DNA of 64,000 nt from Fructobacillus evanidus (GCF_963580165.1 NZ_CAUZLM010000005.1:1-64000); one strand, 5' to 3'. Positions 7,788 to 16,545 are shown, counted from the first letter of the stretch. Translations and numbers: made by a program. The notes: generated by a model not told the origin, from the letters alone.

Positions 7788-8738
7788 ATGCAAAGCGTAC
7801 TATCCTTGTCAAAGGCAAGCATTAAAAAATGTCAGGACTACTATGCAGGTCACATGAAAGAATCAGCGCCGGCCGGCGCGCTCTTTCAGGCCCAAACAAA
7901 CCAGACAACCATCACAGCTTACCATTCTGGTAAAGTCCTCTTCCAAGGCAAAAATGCCAGCCTAGAGGCGAACCGATGGGCCGACCAGCAGTTAGACCTT
8001 AGCAAGAAGGGTGAAAAAAGAGTCAAGGTACGACCCCAGCAGGATCAACCTGGCCAAAATCTCCCTACAGGCTTTCAAAATTGGAGCGTCATTGGTTCAG
8101 ATGAGGTTGGCGCCGGAGCCTACTTTGGCCCGCTCACAACTGCGGCCGTCTATGTGCCACAAGACCAAAACGCCTGGGTCAAGAGCCTCGGTATTGCTGA
8201 TTCAAAGACACTGACCGATGAAAAAATTAAGGCCATGGCCCCTCAAATCATCGAGCGCCTGCCCCATCACGTCGTCAACCTCATGCCGGATAAGTACAAC
8301 CAGTTACAGCAAAGTGGCCAAAACGTGGTGGCGATGAAGGCTCTGTCGCACAATTTCGTCTTGGCAACCGTGCTTGGAAAAATCAGTCCTGCAAAGCCGG
8401 ATGGCTTCTTGATCGACCAATTCGTTGCCCCCAACTCTTACTTCCGCTATTTAAAAAAGAACCACCAGCAGCCAATTGTGGAAAACCAGGTCTACTTCAC
8501 CACCAAGGGCGAGCGTTACCACCTAGCCGTCGCCGCAGCTTCTATTCTCGCCCGCTACGTCGAACTGATTTCAATGGCCGAACTGAGCCAAGAAGCCGGT
8601 ATTCACCTACCAATCGGCGCTGGTAAGGAAGCAGACCGCGTTGCTAGCCGCCTCATCGAAGAAGGAAAAAACTTGAACCACTTTGCCAAGGTTCACTTCG
8701 CCAACACCAAAAAGGCTGAAAAATTAGCCCGAGGGTAG
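7788..8738 (+). CDS. rnhC: Ribonuclease HIII
   Basis: The 316-residue enzyme cleaves RNA in RNA-DNA hybrids. It has the HIII-specific N-terminal TBP-like domain (LSLSKASIKKCQDYYAGH, then TAYHSGKVLFQGKNASLEANRW), followed by the catalytic domain starting at IGSDEVGAGAYFGPLTTAAVYV, with Asp and Glu of the SDEVG motif. The third acidic residue is in GFLIDQF and the fourth in RYVELISMAELS. ATG 7788 gives the usual length; the ribosome site (GAAGAAAG) is weak. It is divergent from cvpA-mutS2, a very common arrangement in Bacilli. Confidence 0.93.
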   Translation: MQSVLSLSKASIKKCQDYYAGHMKESAPAGALFQAQTNQTTITAYHSGKVLFQGKNASLEANRWADQQLDLSKKGEKRVKVRPQQDQPGQNLPTGFQNWSVIGSDEVGAGAYFGPLTTAAVYVPQDQNAWVKSLGIADSKTLTDEKIKAMAPQIIERLPHHVVNLMPDKYNQLQQSGQNVVAMKALSHNFVLATVLGKISPAKPDGFLIDQFVAPNSYFRYLKKNHQQPIVENQVYFTTKGERYHLAVAAASILARYVELISMAELSQEAGIHLPIGAGKEADRVASRLIEEGKNLNHFAKVHFANTKKAEKLARG

Positions 8739-8830
8739 GTTATGCTAGTGAGCGGTTTTGACCCCTTTGCACACTTAGGCCAAAACGACACCACAAAGTG
8801 ATTCTGTCCCAACCCAAATTTTTATCGACA

Positions 8831-8870
8831 AGAAAACCACTAAGCAGAATCACCTGCCTAGTGGTTTTCT
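8831..8870. terminator. Bidirectional terminator between rnhC and the YtxH gene
   Basis: AGAAAACCACTA (8831-8842) pairs with TAGTGGTTTTCT (8859-8870), and the stem extends inward with GCAG/CTGC. The minus-strand gene stops at the very next base, so its terminator is immediate. Confidence 0.75.
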
Positions 8871-9176
8871 TTACTTGTCATCGTTTAAGGACAAGTCGTG
8901 TTCACTAATTTCAATATCATTGCGGTCCTGATCTTCCTGATCAACCACTTGATTGGCCAGTTCTGCCTTTTTAGCAGCCAAGGTTTCCTTGGCTTTCGAA
9001 ACATAAGGAGCCAAATTGTCTTGAACGCGATTAGCAGCCTGCTTGGCCTGGTCGGCCTTCGCCTGAACCTTTTCTTTTAGTTCATCCTTTTGTTCTTCAT
9101 GCATCAGCTTGTAGGCCGCAGTGACACCAAGGCCAAACAAGAAACCGGCAAAAATACCATTTGTTGCTTTTGACAT
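8871..9176 (-). CDS. YtxH-like general stress protein
   Basis: A 101-residue protein with one N-terminal glycine-rich hydrophobic segment (GIFAGFLFGLGVTAAYKL) followed by a charged Lys/Ala/Gln helix and an acidic tail. This is the YtxH/gas-vesicle-like layout of membrane-anchored stress proteins found in Firmicutes. Two ATGs are close together; 9176 is chosen because GGAGG sits 7 nt before it but only one base before ATG 9182. It follows the DUF948 gene by 13 nt, the usual pairing of YtxH and DUF948. Confidence 0.8.
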   Translation of the reverse strand: MSKATNGIFAGFLFGLGVTAAYKLMHEEQKDELKEKVQAKADQAKQAANRVQDNLAPYVSKAKETLAAKKAELANQVVDQEDQDRNDIEISEHDLSLNDDK

Positions 9177-9189
9177 AGCCATTCCTCCG

Positions 9190-9564
9190 TTATTTTTTAT
9201 TTTTCTTAGAAAAGAGACCGAAAACCTTCGACAATGCTAATGTAGCGCCAGCCTTTGAGATTGTCCCCATTCCCGCTAGATTAGTGGATGCCTTGCGGAC
9301 CGAACCATTCAAATCTGAAACTGTCTGTGATAAATCAGCAGCAGCCTGGACAGTAACATCCAGCGTCGCCATCTTGTCGTTCACATCATCCAACAGCATG
9401 TTTGTGTTCGCCAAGACCTCGTTGGAAGAGCGGGCGATGGTATCGATATCGGTCGTTAAAATAGTCACAGACCGTGTCAGTCGCAACAAGAAAATGCCGA
9501 TAAAAACAACCAAAAGCAAAAATGCTAAGGCAAAAATTAAAATTGAAAGTTCTCCAATAGTCAT
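9190..9564 (-). CDS. DUF948 family membrane-anchored coiled-coil protein
   Basis: The 124-residue product has a single membrane anchor (ILIFALAFLLLVVFIGIFLLRL). A heptad-like stretch typical of DUF948 follows (TDIDTIARSSNEVLANTNMLLDDVNDKMATLD), then a basic end (LFSKKNKK). The family resembles the signalling segment of chemotaxis receptors but has no known activity. The ribosome site AGAGGAGA lies about 9 nt upstream. It begins a two-gene transcript with the YtxH gene, behind the promoter at 9614-9642. Confidence 0.8.
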   Translation of the reverse strand: MTIGELSILIFALAFLLLVVFIGIFLLRLTRSVTILTTDIDTIARSSNEVLANTNMLLDDVNDKMATLDVTVQAAADLSQTVSDLNGSVRKASTNLAGMGTISKAGATLALSKVFGLFSKKNKK

Positions 9565-9613
9565 AAAGTGAGATTCTCCTCTCGTTTCAATAAAGAACTG
9601 GTTATTTGCTCTT

Positions 9614-9642
9614 ATTGTAGCAGACTTGAAACATTATTGCAG
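9614..9642 (-). promoter_or_regulatory. Promoter of the DUF948-YtxH pair
   Basis: Minus strand: CTGCAA (9637-9642), 17 nt, TACAAT (9614-9619). The -10 is preceded by TGC, an extended -10. Confidence 0.5.
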
Positions 9643-9672
9643 TCCTAGACTTCAATTTAGTCCCTCAAATTA

Positions 9673-9694
9673 AAAAAGCCCCAAGGGGCTTTTT
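9673..9694 (-). terminator. Terminator of rny
   Basis: AAAAAGCCCC (9673-9682) and GGGGCTTTTT (9685-9694) form a tight hairpin starting one base after the RNase Y stop codon, with a T run on the minus strand. Confidence 0.85.
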
Positions 9695-9695
9695 G

Positions 9696-11252
9696 TTAAC
9701 GCGCGTAATCGATTGCTCTGGTTTCTCGAACAACCGTCACCTTCACGTGGCCTGGATATTCAAGTTGTTCCTCGACTTCAGCCTTAATATCATGGGCCAA
9801 AACCGTTGCTTGAATGTCGGTTACCTTTGAAGGTTCAACAATCACGCGAACTTCCCGACCAGCTTGGATAGCATAGGCTGATTTCACACCCTGATAACCA
9901 TCCGCAATATTTTCAAGGTCAGTCAGACGCTTTACGTAATTCTCAAGCGATTCTGATCGAGCACCTGGACGAGCAGCAGAAATAGCATCCGCAGCTGCGA
10001 CCAAGTCCGCTAGTGGTGAAATTGCCTCCGTATCGCCGTGGTGGGCGGCAATGGCATTCACAACCACTGGCTTTTCCTGATACTTTTCAGCTAAGCGAAC
10101 GCCAAGTTCTACGTGAGAACCTTCAACTTCCGCATCAACAGCCTTACCAATATCATGTAAGAGACCAGCACGCTTTGCTTGTGCAACATCCATTTTAAAT
10201 TCGGCAGCCATCAAACCGGTAATCTTTGCCACTTCAATTGAGTGTTGCAAGACATTTTGTCCGTATGATGTCCGATAATTCATTCGACCAATTAACTTGA
10301 TTAAGTCTGGGTGCAAGCCGCGCAAGCCTAATTCAAAGACAGCTTCTTCACCCTTTTGGCGAATATTTTCATCCATTTGGCGACGCGCCTTTTCAACAGC
10401 TTCTTCAATCTTAGCCGGGTTAATCCGTCCATCAGAAATCAAAGCCTCTAAGGCGTTTTTAGCAATTTGGCGACGCAGGGGGTCAAACCCTGACAAGACA
10501 ACTGACTCTGGTGTATCATCGATAATCAAATCAATCCCAGTCAATGCCTCAAGCGTCCGAATGTTGCGGCCTTCACGACCAATAATCCGACCCTTCATCT
10601 CCTCACCAGGTAAGTTCACAACGGAAACCGTGACATCTGAAACGGTGTCAGCGGCTGAACGTTGGATAGCTTCCACTACCACGTTCCTTGCCCGCTTTTC
10701 GCCTTCGCTTTTGGCATCAATTTCATACTCTTGAATCAAAGCTGCCCGTTCACGATCTAACTGGGCACTCGTTTCGGCTAGGATTTGATCCTTGGCCTGA
10801 TCTCGAGTCAATGCCGCAATTTCCTGCAACTTCTCTTCTTGTGCAGTCAAAGTAGCCTGCGCAGCATCAGCCTTTTTTGTGGCTTCTGCTAATTGGCTTT
10901 GTACCTGGTTCTCTTTTTGAATCAGCGAAGCATCTCGCTGGTTCAAAGTTGCGTCTTTTTGGTCCAAAGTATCCGTCCGGTCCTGCAGACGGCTCTCTTG
11001 GGCCTCAACCTTTTTTTCCCGACCTGACAGTGATTCAACCACTTCATGACGGTACTTCTGGGCTAAGTCCTTCGCGTCAACCTCTGCATCCCGTTTGATA
11101 CTTTTTGCTTCATCATTTGCTTGTTTTAAAATGTTTGCTGCAATCTGCTTGGCGCTATTTAAACGCATCTTATCTAAGACCTGTTTCACAAAATAGCCAC
11201 CAGCCAAGCCGATTATCAAAGCAAAGAATGCTGAAATAATAATCATACTCAT
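9696..11252 (-). CDS. rny: Ribonuclease Y
   Basis: At 518 residues it is typical. The order is an N-terminal membrane anchor (IIISAFFALIIGLAGGYFV), a long coiled coil to about residue 200, a KH RNA-binding domain with GRIIGREGRNIR (about 225), and an HD domain with LLHDIGKAVD and AAHHGD that holds the metal site. RNase Y starts mRNA decay in Firmicutes, working at the membrane with CshA and others; cshA is at 36.6 kb. It has its own promoter (11300-11328) and terminator, so it is a single-gene unit. The start ATG has AAAGGAAG about 10 nt upstream. Confidence 0.96.
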   Translation of the reverse strand: MSMIIISAFFALIIGLAGGYFVKQVLDKMRLNSAKQIAANILKQANDEAKSIKRDAEVDAKDLAQKYRHEVVESLSGREKKVEAQESRLQDRTDTLDQKDATLNQRDASLIQKENQVQSQLAEATKKADAAQATLTAQEEKLQEIAALTRDQAKDQILAETSAQLDRERAALIQEYEIDAKSEGEKRARNVVVEAIQRSAADTVSDVTVSVVNLPGEEMKGRIIGREGRNIRTLEALTGIDLIIDDTPESVVLSGFDPLRRQIAKNALEALISDGRINPAKIEEAVEKARRQMDENIRQKGEEAVFELGLRGLHPDLIKLIGRMNYRTSYGQNVLQHSIEVAKITGLMAAEFKMDVAQAKRAGLLHDIGKAVDAEVEGSHVELGVRLAEKYQEKPVVVNAIAAHHGDTEAISPLADLVAAADAISAARPGARSESLENYVKRLTDLENIADGYQGVKSAYAIQAGREVRVIVEPSKVTDIQATVLAHDIKAEVEEQLEYPGHVKVTVVRETRAIDYAR

Positions 11253-11299
11253 CGTATTTTCTTCCTTTCAGCAGTGAATTTTTTTCAATTCACAATCCT

Positions 11300-11328
11300 A
11301 GTATAGACAAAAATAGTCTTTGGGTCAA
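11300..11328 (-). promoter_or_regulatory. Promoter of rny
   Basis: Minus strand: TTGACC (11323-11328), 17 nt, TATACT (11300-11305). The predicted leader is about 40 nt. Confidence 0.65.
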
Positions 11329-11418
11329 TTAGAAAAGAAAATGTCTTTTTCTTGTTTTTTTAAATAAAATATTTTAAAAAAATTCGATAAAACCAAAACA
11401 AAAGCACAATTAATGAAA

Positions 11419-11455
11419 ACAGGTCTGTTCTTAAATACCACAAGAACAGACCTGT
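11419..11455 (-). terminator. Terminator after smpB
   Basis: ACAGGTCTGTTCTT (11419-11432) is perfectly complementary to AAGAACAGACCTGT (11442-11455); TTTT follows on the minus strand. It ends the secG-rnr-smpB run. Confidence 0.8.
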
Positions 11456-11460
11456 TATGC

Positions 11461-11925
11461 TTAATTTTTAAAACGACGATTTAAATCTCGTTCCTGATCG
11501 CGCTTTTTAATCGATTGACGCTTATCGTATTGCTTTTTTCCATGGCCAACACCAATCAAAACCTTGGCAAAGCCACGCTTCAAATAAACCTTCAACGGTA
11601 CAATGGTTACTCCGGGTTCTTTCGCCAATCCACTCAATCGAGCAATTTGCTTCTTGTGCAAAAGTAACACCCGATTGCGCAAAGGATTAACGTTAAATTG
11701 ATTACCGTTTTCATAGGCCGCAATGTGGACATTGGTGAGGATTGCTTGTCCGTTATTAATCGTCACAAAGCCATCCCCAATCGTAATTTGACCGGCTCGA
11801 ACTGATTTAATCTCGGTTCCAGTCAACACAACTCCTGCTTCCAGGGTTTCTTCAATCGCATAGTTAAAGCGAGCCTTGCGGTTCTGCGCCAGGGCTGGAT
11901 CGTCTTTAATTTTCTTTTTGGCCAT
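11461..11925 (-). CDS. smpB: SsrA-binding protein SmpB
   Basis: A 154-residue partner of tmRNA in rescue of stalled ribosomes. Seen: the core ARFNYAIEETLEAGVVLTGTEIKSVRAG, VHIAAYENG, RNRVLLLHKKQI, and the basic tail (GHGKKQYDKRQSIKKRDQERDLNRRFKN) that enters the mRNA channel. ATG 11925 is used, with AGAAGGGAAG about 6 nt upstream. It lies 31 nt after rnr; the secG-rnr-smpB order is standard in Firmicutes, linking export, RNA decay and ribosome rescue. Confidence 0.96.
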   Translation of the reverse strand: MAKKKIKDDPALAQNRKARFNYAIEETLEAGVVLTGTEIKSVRAGQITIGDGFVTINNGQAILTNVHIAAYENGNQFNVNPLRNRVLLLHKKQIARLSGLAKEPGVTIVPLKVYLKRGFAKVLIGVGHGKKQYDKRQSIKKRDQERDLNRRFKN

Positions 11926-11956
11926 CCGGCTTCCCTTCTGCAAGTTTTAAAACTGC

Positions 11957-14446
11957 TTACTTTCGATGGTTAACCTTAAATTGGTGCTTACCGTTACTTG
12001 AGCCATTCTTTTTCTGGCCTGGTTTAGCTGATCGACTCGAGTTATGACCACTAGCACCACGATTACCACCATGATTGCGTTGTTGGCTACCAGCCGTCTT
12101 CTGACCGTCCTGTCCGCCATGGTGACGGTTACCGGAACGGTTATTTGAACCATGACCGTTGGACTTCTGGTTCGAGCCATTTCCATGACCCGCATCCTTA
12201 TTTTGTCCACCACGACGGTTGCCACGACCATTACGGTCACGGCCAAACTTGCCCTGGTTTTGTTGTGGTACTCGAATATCAGTCGTTGGTGCCTCTTCAG
12301 GATTTAAGAGAACAAAGTCAACCGTTGATTCTTCCTTGTTGGCACGAATGACCTTAATTTTAACCTTTTGCCCAATTTGGAAAATATGGTGCTTTGACCG
12401 GCCAATTAAAGCAGCATGCTTTTCATCGTATTCATAGTGATCATCCGTGAGGTTTGAGATATGAACCAGTCCTTCGACCGTGTTTTCCAAGGAAACAAAG
12501 AGGCCAAACTTAAGGGCGGCATTCACGACACCATCAAATTCCATGCCAACCTTGTCTTCCATGTACTCAGCCTTCTTCATCGAGTCGACTAAGCGCTCCG
12601 TATCGATGGCCCGACGTTCACGGGTTGAGGTATCAATTCCGATTTGTCCCAGTGAAGAGGCATACTTTTCTTGCGCTTCAGCACCCGTTCCGTTCTTGGC
12701 ATACCACTTAATTAAGCGGTGGACCGTCAAATCAGGATAACGACGAATTGGTGACGTGTAGTGCGTATAGTAATCAGCACCCAGACCAAAGTGACCCAGT
12801 GGTTCTGGTGAATACTTGGCCTGCTTCATTGCTCGCAGCATCATCGTTGAAATCATTTGCTCTGCTGGATCATCCTTAACTTGGTCCATCAAGGTCTGCA
12901 ACATCATCGGCGTGACCTTAGCCGGATCACCCTTAACAGGATGTCCCAAAGCCTTACTAAACTCGAAGAAGGACTGTGCTCGTTCTTCATCAGGCACTTC
13001 GTGGATTCGATAAAGGAACGGTACCTTCAGACGGTCATAGTGTTCCGCCACAGTTTCATTGGCCGCCAACATAAATGATTCAATCATTCGTTCGGCTGTT
13101 CCTCGTTCGCGAACAACCACGTCAATCGCCTTCCCATTTTCATCAACGACGATCGAGGCTTCTGGTGTATCGAATTCAATGGCACCACGGCGAACACGCT
13201 TTTGATACAAAATTTGGTGTAACTCACCCATTTGATCAAACATGTCAGCCAAACCACTGTACTCTTCTCGGGTCTGATCATCCCCGGCCAAAATTTCGTT
13301 CACGGCCGTATAGGTCATTCGTGCATGAGAACGAATGACTGATTGCTTAATTTCATGCTTAACAACCTGGCCTTCACGGTTAATTTCCATTTCAACGGAC
13401 ATAGCCAAGCGGTTGACGTCTGGGTTCAAGGAAGCAATCCCGTTTGACAACTTTTGCGGCAACATTGGAATCACTCGGTCCGTCAAATAAACAGACGTTC
13501 CCCGGTTGTAAGCCTCCTTATCGATGGCTGAACCAGGACGCACATAGTGGGAAACATCCGCAATATGGACACCAAGGTGATAGTTGCCGTTATCCTTTTT
13601 CCAGACCACGACGGCATCGTCAATATCCTTGGTATCGGCGCCATCAATCGTTACCAACGGTTGGTCAGTAATATCCTGACGGCCCTGATAATCTTCTTCC
13701 AAAACTTCATTTGGAATGGCATCGGCCTCAGCCATAACTTCATCAGGGAAATGGTTCGGTACCTTCTTATTTTCCACAATTTGCATGATATCCATGCCAG
13801 GTTCGTTTTCATAACCCAAAATCTGGGTCACGGAAACTAAGAGTTGCTTAGGGTGAACACGGTCGGCAAAGCGGTCGACTTCTGCCACCACTACCTGGCC
13901 ATCGTGCAAGTCTAAGCCATCTTTGGCTTTTTGCACCAAGACCTGGTAAGAACCGGCCTTCTTATCGTTTAACCGAATTTGGCCCAGGGCCCCTTCTTGT
14001 TGCGACCCTGCCGTATAAATGCCAACAAGGCGTTGGTAGGCATGGTCAATAATTTCTTCAACGCGACCTTCAGGACCACGGTCCTCAGACTGTGCCGGCT
14101 TCACCATCGAAACGCGGACAGTATCCCCTTGCATTGCCTGTCCAGTATTATCAGGGGCAATAAAGTAGTCGGGTAAGTTTTCATCGTAGCGAACAAAGCC
14201 AAAGCCCTTATCGTTAGCCTTGAATTCCCCTTCAATTTCACCGCTTACGGCTTGGTATTGATAGGCATCGCCCACCTGCTTAGCCGTCTTAGAAACGACC
14301 ATTTGGTCCAACACGCCAACTACCTGTCTATAGCCGGTTGCATCATTCATGCGCAGACCATCAGCCAAATTTTGTGCGGTAAAAGCCTGGGTTGAATTGG
14401 CCTTCAAAAAGCCCGCAATTTGTTCTTTTAATTGTTTTAATTCCAT
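11957..14446 (-). CDS. rnr: Ribonuclease R with a long low-complexity C-terminal tail
   Basis: This 829-residue 3'-5' exoribonuclease degrades structured RNA and, with SmpB/tmRNA, non-stop mRNA. Order: an N-terminal helix-turn-helix, cold-shock domains (GFGFVRYDENLPDYFIAPDNTGQAMQGDTV), the RNB catalytic domain with DIDDAVVVW, HIADVSHYV and YTHYTSPIRRYPDL, and an S1 domain (FDGVVNAALKFGLFVSLENTVEGLVHISNL). The last 90-100 residues are a Gly/Asn/Arg/Lys/His/Gln-rich tail, longer and stranger than the usual short basic end. The AGGAG lies about 15 nt before the ATG, unusually far; an in-frame ATT four codons upstream would be better spaced but is speculative. Confidence 0.95.
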   Translation of the reverse strand: MELKQLKEQIAGFLKANSTQAFTAQNLADGLRMNDATGYRQVVGVLDQMVVSKTAKQVGDAYQYQAVSGEIEGEFKANDKGFGFVRYDENLPDYFIAPDNTGQAMQGDTVRVSMVKPAQSEDRGPEGRVEEIIDHAYQRLVGIYTAGSQQEGALGQIRLNDKKAGSYQVLVQKAKDGLDLHDGQVVVAEVDRFADRVHPKQLLVSVTQILGYENEPGMDIMQIVENKKVPNHFPDEVMAEADAIPNEVLEEDYQGRQDITDQPLVTIDGADTKDIDDAVVVWKKDNGNYHLGVHIADVSHYVRPGSAIDKEAYNRGTSVYLTDRVIPMLPQKLSNGIASLNPDVNRLAMSVEMEINREGQVVKHEIKQSVIRSHARMTYTAVNEILAGDDQTREEYSGLADMFDQMGELHQILYQKRVRRGAIEFDTPEASIVVDENGKAIDVVVRERGTAERMIESFMLAANETVAEHYDRLKVPFLYRIHEVPDEERAQSFFEFSKALGHPVKGDPAKVTPMMLQTLMDQVKDDPAEQMISTMMLRAMKQAKYSPEPLGHFGLGADYYTHYTSPIRRYPDLTVHRLIKWYAKNGTGAEAQEKYASSLGQIGIDTSTRERRAIDTERLVDSMKKAEYMEDKVGMEFDGVVNAALKFGLFVSLENTVEGLVHISNLTDDHYEYDEKHAALIGRSKHHIFQIGQKVKIKVIRANKEESTVDFVLLNPEEAPTTDIRVPQQNQGKFGRDRNGRGNRRGGQNKDAGHGNGSNQKSNGHGSNNRSGNRHHGGQDGQKTAGSQQRNHGGNRGASGHNSSRSAKPGQKKNGSSNGKHQFKVNHRK

Positions 14447-14478
14447 TATTTTCTTAATGTTCTCCTAAAAATGGTAAA

Positions 14479-14509
14479 TAAAAAATCAGTCTACAAAAAA
14501 GTAAACTGA
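14479..14509 (-). terminator. Terminator between secG and rnr
   Basis: TCAGTCTAC (14486-14494) pairs with GTAAACTGA (14501-14509) with one G-U pair, followed on the minus strand by a T run (14479-14485). rnr starts 33 nt later, so it would depend on read-through or on an unseen promoter. Confidence 0.6.
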
Positions 14510-14517
14510 CCTTTCAA

Positions 14518-14754
14518 TTAATGAGCGGCAATATACATCAAGGCCAAGGCAATAATGAACCAGATGGCTCCCAAAATGGTTGTTGCCCGACGCAACACGG
14601 CTTCAAAGCCGCGTGACTTTCGCTCGGTAAATAAATCGGCTGCTCCACCAGACAAAGCTGACAAAGCATCCTGTTGTTTGCTTGGCTGCATCATGACTGT
14701 CACGACTAACAGAAAACCGACAACCAGCAAAAGGATGGTGAGAATATTCGTCAC
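14518..14754 (-). CDS. secG: Preprotein translocase subunit SecG
   Basis: The 78-residue product has the two SecG membrane segments (NILTILLLVVGFLLVVTVMMQPSKQQ and TTILGAIWFIIALALMYIA) with the central GGAADLFTERKSRGFEAVL. SecG helps SecYE and SecA move proteins across the membrane. GTG 14754 is preferred: GGAGG stands 8 nt before it, while the longer reading from GTG 14769 would use the ribosome site as coding sequence. Confidence 0.9.
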   Translation of the reverse strand: MTNILTILLLVVGFLLVVTVMMQPSKQQDALSALSGGAADLFTERKSRGFEAVLRRATTILGAIWFIIALALMYIAAH

Positions 14755-14788
14755 AATGACCGCCTCCACTCGCTATTTCATATCTCTT

Positions 14789-14817
14789 AGTATAGCAGAA
14801 CTTGTCCTAATTTCCAA
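14789..14817 (-). promoter_or_regulatory. Promoter of secG
   Basis: Minus strand: TTGGAA (14812-14817), 17 nt, TATACT (14789-14794) preceded by TGC. It overlaps the stop codon region of the upstream methyltransferase gene. Confidence 0.55.
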
Positions 14818-15580
14818 GGCTCAGCCGGAACATCAAGATTCCGCCAGCCACAGCAACGTTCAACGATTCTGCTTGACCCAAGATTGGAATATAGAGGTTA
14901 GCCGTTGTCTTCTTGGCTAATTCAGGGTTAATGCCCTGGCCTTCATTTCCAACAATTAAGGCACCCGCTGACAAACCTTGAATTTCTTGGTATGGCTTGG
15001 CTTCCTCATTCAATTCGGAACCGTAAACAGGCAAGTTATTGTTTTCAAAGGCAGCAATCCAGTCATTTAAGTCGCCCTGCAAAACTTCCAAATGGAAGTG
15101 TGATCCCTGCATGGCACGAACAACCTTTGGTGCATAAGCATCAGCAGTATCCTGACCCAAAACAACTCCCTTAAAGCCAGCAGCATCCGCTGTTCGAATT
15201 AAGGTTCCAACGTTACCTGGATCTTGGATAGCATCCAAGAAGAGCCAAAGTCCATCGTGGACATAGGCAGGGTCAAAAGTCTTTTCGGGTAAGGTTACTT
15301 CAGCAAAGATTCCCTGTGGCGTCTTTGACCCAGCAATATGGGCAGCAACTTCCTTTGAAATTTCAAAAGCAGGTACACCATGAGGAACATCTGGCAAATG
15401 TTCGGCCATCTGCTCTTCAGTGGCCATGATAGCGTGGAACTTTGCTCCCGCCTTGATAGCTTCCTGCACTAGGTGCCAACCATCAAGCAAGTAAGTTTTT
15501 TGCTCAAGTCGTCCTTTTTTTGTGGCTAACTTGGCCCAGGCTTTCACCTTGGCGTTTTGTTTGGATAAAATTCGTTCCAT
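14807..15580 (-). CDS. TrmH/SpoU family RNA 2'-O-methyltransferase
   Basis: A 257-residue SPOUT enzyme. The N-terminal part (KVKAWAKLATKKGRLEQKTYLLDGWHLVQEAI) is the substrate-binding domain. The knot domain shows the three SpoU motifs: LFLDAIQDPGNVGTLIRTADAAGF, LIVGNEGQGI, and IPILGQAESLNVAVAGGILMF. It would methylate ribose 2'-OH in rRNA (RlmB-type) or tRNA; the target cannot be told from sequence. It follows yidC by 17 nt. Bacillus has a similar gene (ysgA) next to pheST, which is not the case here. Confidence 0.88.
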   Translation of the reverse strand: MERILSKQNAKVKAWAKLATKKGRLEQKTYLLDGWHLVQEAIKAGAKFHAIMATEEQMAEHLPDVPHGVPAFEISKEVAAHIAGSKTPQGIFAEVTLPEKTFDPAYVHDGLWLFLDAIQDPGNVGTLIRTADAAGFKGVVLGQDTADAYAPKVVRAMQGSHFHLEVLQGDLNDWIAAFENNNLPVYGSELNEEAKPYQEIQGLSAGALIVGNEGQGINPELAKKTTANLYIPILGQAESLNVAVAGGILMFRLSLGN

Positions 15581-15597
15581 TATATGTCCTTTATTAA

Positions 15598-16545
15598 TTA
15601 CTTCTCGTTCCGGCGCTGTTGCTTACCGGCATTTCGTTGACCAGATTGTTGACCCTTGTCGTCATTTGTAACGTCACGTGGGCGCAAGTCTTCAGGGCGA
15701 ACCCGGTTCTGATTTTGTCCGAAGACTGCAGAAGCCGGTTGGTGCAACAAATCATCGGCCCCCTTCTTGAGGACAAAGTTCTTGTTCACGTCGTCCTCCA
15801 ACTTAGCATACATCAAATGCACGATGAATGCTTGCAAAACAACGGTAATTCCACCAACAATAAAGTAGAGTCCCAAGGCTCCGGATGAAATCAGGGTAAT
15901 CCCAGCAATCATTACTGGTGAAATCCACATCATTTGTCCGGACGTCTTCTTCTGTTCGGCTGGCATATGAATCAATGACAGGTATGCTTGGGCGGCATAG
16001 ATGACAAAAACGACCAATGACAGCAAAATTTCAGGCTTTGACAAAGGCAAACCGAAGAAAGTAGCCGTCTTCAAGCCATCGGCGTGTTGGATGGCCAGGT
16101 ACAAACCAGAGAAAATTGGCAATTGAATCGCCATCGTCAACCAAGAAATCCCACCGGTCATGGAAACACCATTTTCACGGTACAAAGACATGGAAGCCAT
16201 TGAAGCTGCTTGCTGTTCTTCTGGCGTCTTGGCGCTCTTAACAGCCGCTTGAACCTTCTCCAATTCGGGGCGCAACTTTTGCATCTTTAATGTTGATTTC
16301 GTTGTGTTGATTTGTTGGTTGACAAAGATTGGCAACAAAATCAAACGAATAATCGCCGTTAAAATGATAATCGCCCAACCAATAGCGTTGACACCACCAA
16401 CCCACTTGGATAATTCCGTCAAAATGTGAGCAATTGGTGTCGAAACAAACCGATACATCCGGCCATGAACGCCGTAACCACCGGTCATCAAGTAAATATC
16501 TAACAGGACAAACAAAATCGTGAATGTCCGCTTTGCTGATTTCAT
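15598..16545 (-). CDS. yidC: Membrane protein insertase YidC (YidC2/OxaA2 type)
   Basis: A 315-residue insertase with five membrane segments: TFTILFVLLDIYLMTGGYG, AIGWAIIILTAIIRLILLPIFVNQQ, MTGGISWLTMAIQLPIFSGLYLAI, ILLSLVVFVIYAAQAYLSL and SPVMIAGITLISSGALGLYFIVGGITVVLQ. The conserved Arg in the groove is in TAIIRLILLP. A basic, Gln-rich tail of about 60 residues fits YidC2, which contacts ribosomes. The usual lipobox Cys at the N terminus is absent (MTGGYG instead of L-x-G-C), so it is probably not a lipoprotein. Its promoter has an extended -10 TATAAT at 16585-16590. Confidence 0.92.
   Translation of the reverse strand: MKSAKRTFTILFVLLDIYLMTGGYGVHGRMYRFVSTPIAHILTELSKWVGGVNAIGWAIIILTAIIRLILLPIFVNQQINTTKSTLKMQKLRPELEKVQAAVKSAKTPEEQQAASMASMSLYRENGVSMTGGISWLTMAIQLPIFSGLYLAIQHADGLKTATFFGLPLSKPEILLSLVVFVIYAAQAYLSLIHMPAEQKKTSGQMMWISPVMIAGITLISSGALGLYFIVGGITVVLQAFIVHLMYAKLEDDVNKNFVLKKGADDLLHQPASAVFGQNQNRVRPEDLRPRDVTNDDKGQQSGQRNAGKQQRRNEK

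Noticed and set aside
11990..12250. Tandem-repeat-like DNA, and a long opposite-frame reading
   Set aside because: It is the repetitive codons of the RNase R tail. The second frame (Val/Met/Ala-rich) is only a shadow.
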